DNA of 6,991 bases from Paracoccaceae bacterium (GTDB lineage: Bacteria > Pseudomonadota > Alphaproteobacteria > Rhodobacterales > Rhodobacteraceae): NCBI GenBank assembly GCA_029881635.1, contig JAOUMG010000096.1, positions 1 through 6,991 of the forward strand, given 5' to 3'. This document shows, in pieces, positions 6,152-6,991 of this stretch. The translations under genes were made by a program, and so were the position numbers. The notes beneath the pieces are model-generated. The model did not search any database. It was not told the DNA's origin and saw only the letters and a program-made list of their open reading frames with translations. The stretch's first letter is position 1. Every line of letters starts with the position of its first letter.

Positions 6152-6991
6152 TCAGCCGGATTTTGCCGCCGGTTCGCCGACGCGCATAATTTCCCACTCT
6201 AACGTCAAACCACTGTGTTGGAAAACCCTTTTTCGCACCTCTTCGCCCAATTCCTCCAGATCGGTGGCCGTTGCCCCGCCGGTATTGATCAGAAAGTTCG
6301 GATGTTTCTCGCTCATCTCGGCCCCGCCCCGCCGCGCGCCGCGCATTCCGGCCGCGTCAATGACCTTCCAGGCCTTCAGATCGTGCACATCATCGGCCTT
6401 GCCGGTCGATGAAAACCCCGCCGGGTTGCGAAACGTCGATCCTGCCGAGCGTTCCTTGACCGGCTGGCTCGCATCGCGCCGGGCGATCTGCTCGTCCATC
6501 TTCGCGGCCAGTTCCGCAGGCTTGCCCATCGGCGCCTCAAAGACCGCCCCGGTCAGAACCCATCCCTCGGGCAAGGCCGACTGGCGATAGCCAAAGCCGA
6601 GATCGGCGGGCGTCAGCGTCACCGCCTCGCCCGCCCGCGATATTGCCGTCGCACTGACCAGATGATCGGCCACATAAGAGCCGTAGCAGCCCGCATTCAT
6701 CCGCACCGCCCCGCCGATGGCACCCGGAATGGTGCGCAGGAAGGTCAGGTCCACCCCCGCCTCGGCCGCCCTTTTGGCCACATGCGCATCCAGCGCCGCC
6801 GCCCCCGCCGTCACCCGGTTGCCCGCAACCGAAATCTCGTTGAACCCCCGCCCCAGCCGGATCACCACTGCCCGGATCCCGCCATCCCGCACGATCAGGT
6901 TCGACCCGACACCAATGGGAAAGACCGCGATCTTGGGGTCGAGCGCCGCCAGAAACGCCATCAGATCCTCGACATCCGCGGGCTGAAACAC
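6152..6991 (-). CDS. murB: MurB, UDP-N-acetylenolpyruvoylglucosamine reductase (5' end missing)
   Basis: MurB is the FAD enzyme that uses NADPH to reduce UDP-GlcNAc-enolpyruvate to UDP-MurNAc, the second committed step of peptidoglycan precursor synthesis. The window holds 279 residues to the TGA stop. The gene runs off the right edge: the GTG at 6991 is best read as an internal Val before FQPAD, with perhaps 30-40 residues missing. FAD-binding stretches are [15 protein letters not shown] (visible residues 24-38) and [18 protein letters not shown] (88-104). GSTFRNP (184-190) carries the Ser expected to protonate the intermediate. [10 protein letters not shown] (227-236) and LEWEIMRVG (264-272) are near the C-terminus, the latter with the conserved active-site Glu. 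The compact form and FGYRQS motif suggest the type II MurB common outside enterobacteria. It is the first gene of the visible dcw segment; murC and murG would be expected upstream, outside the window. Confidence 0.97.
   Translation of the reverse strand: MFQPADVEDLMAFLAALDPKIAVFPIGVGSNLIVRDGGIRAVVIRLGRGFNEISVAGNRVTAGAAALDAHVAKRAAEAGVDLTFLRTIPGAIGGAVRMNAGCYGSYVADHLVSATAISRAGEAVTLTPADLGFGYRQSALPEGWVLTGAVFEAPMGKPAELAAKMDEQIARRDASQPVKERSAGSTFRNPAGFSSTGKADDVHDLKAWKVIDAAGMRGARRGGAEMSEKHPNFLINTGGATATDLEELGEEVRKRVFQHSGLTLEWEIMRVGEPAAKSG

Noticed and set aside
6989..6991. GTG at the window edge as the murB start
   Set aside because: MurB proteins have an N-terminal segment before the FQPAD stretch, so this codon is internal and the true start lies outside the window.
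1..6991. Mobile elements, CRISPR, tRNA/rRNA or a defence system
   Set aside because: Six conserved dcw/lpxC genes fill the window; no direct repeat arrays, transposase frames or RNA gene signatures were seen.

Overview
The window is the 3' end of a division and cell wall (dcw) gene cluster from a GC-rich alphaproteobacterium. It is most likely a member of the Rhodobacterales/Rhodobacteraceae. The reasons are the gene order murB-ddl-ftsQ-ftsA-ftsZ-lpxC, the long Pro/Ala-rich FtsZ linker, the FtsZ N-terminus (MTLNL...[18 protein letters not shown]), the LpxC N-terminus MQTTL, and strong G/C use at third codon positions. The genus cannot be fixed from this sequence. All six genes lie on the minus strand, so transcription runs from the right end of the window to the left.

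Reading in the direction of transcription: murB (6991-6152, 5' end outside the window) is followed by a 48-base gap that can form alternative hairpins, then ddl (6103-5180). ftsQ starts at 5192, inside the end of ddl, with a perfect GGAGG Shine-Dalgarno. ftsQ and ftsA share an ATGA stop/start (4287-4284). After ftsA comes a 169-base gap (2955-2787) with a candidate ftsZ promoter and a short inverted repeat. ftsZ (2786-1173) ends in a strong Rho-independent terminator (about 1138-1105). lpxC (937-17) follows after 235 bases. It has a TTG start and a possible hairpin over its ribosome binding site, and it should be expressed from its own promoter.

The genes work together in envelope growth and division. 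MurB completes UDP-N-acetylmuramic acid and Ddl makes the D-Ala-D-Ala dipeptide for the peptidoglycan precursor. FtsZ forms the cytokinetic ring, FtsA ties it to the membrane, and FtsQ is part of the divisome linking ring and periplasmic wall synthesis. LpxC commits precursor to lipid A for the outer membrane.

No mobile element, CRISPR array, tRNA/rRNA gene or foreign island is visible, and I found no undescribed multi-gene system. The points worth a second look are regulatory: the lpxC leader and TTG start, the ftsA-ftsZ gap, the murB-ddl hairpins, and short conserved-looking islands in the FtsZ linker. All gaps between genes are under 300 bases.
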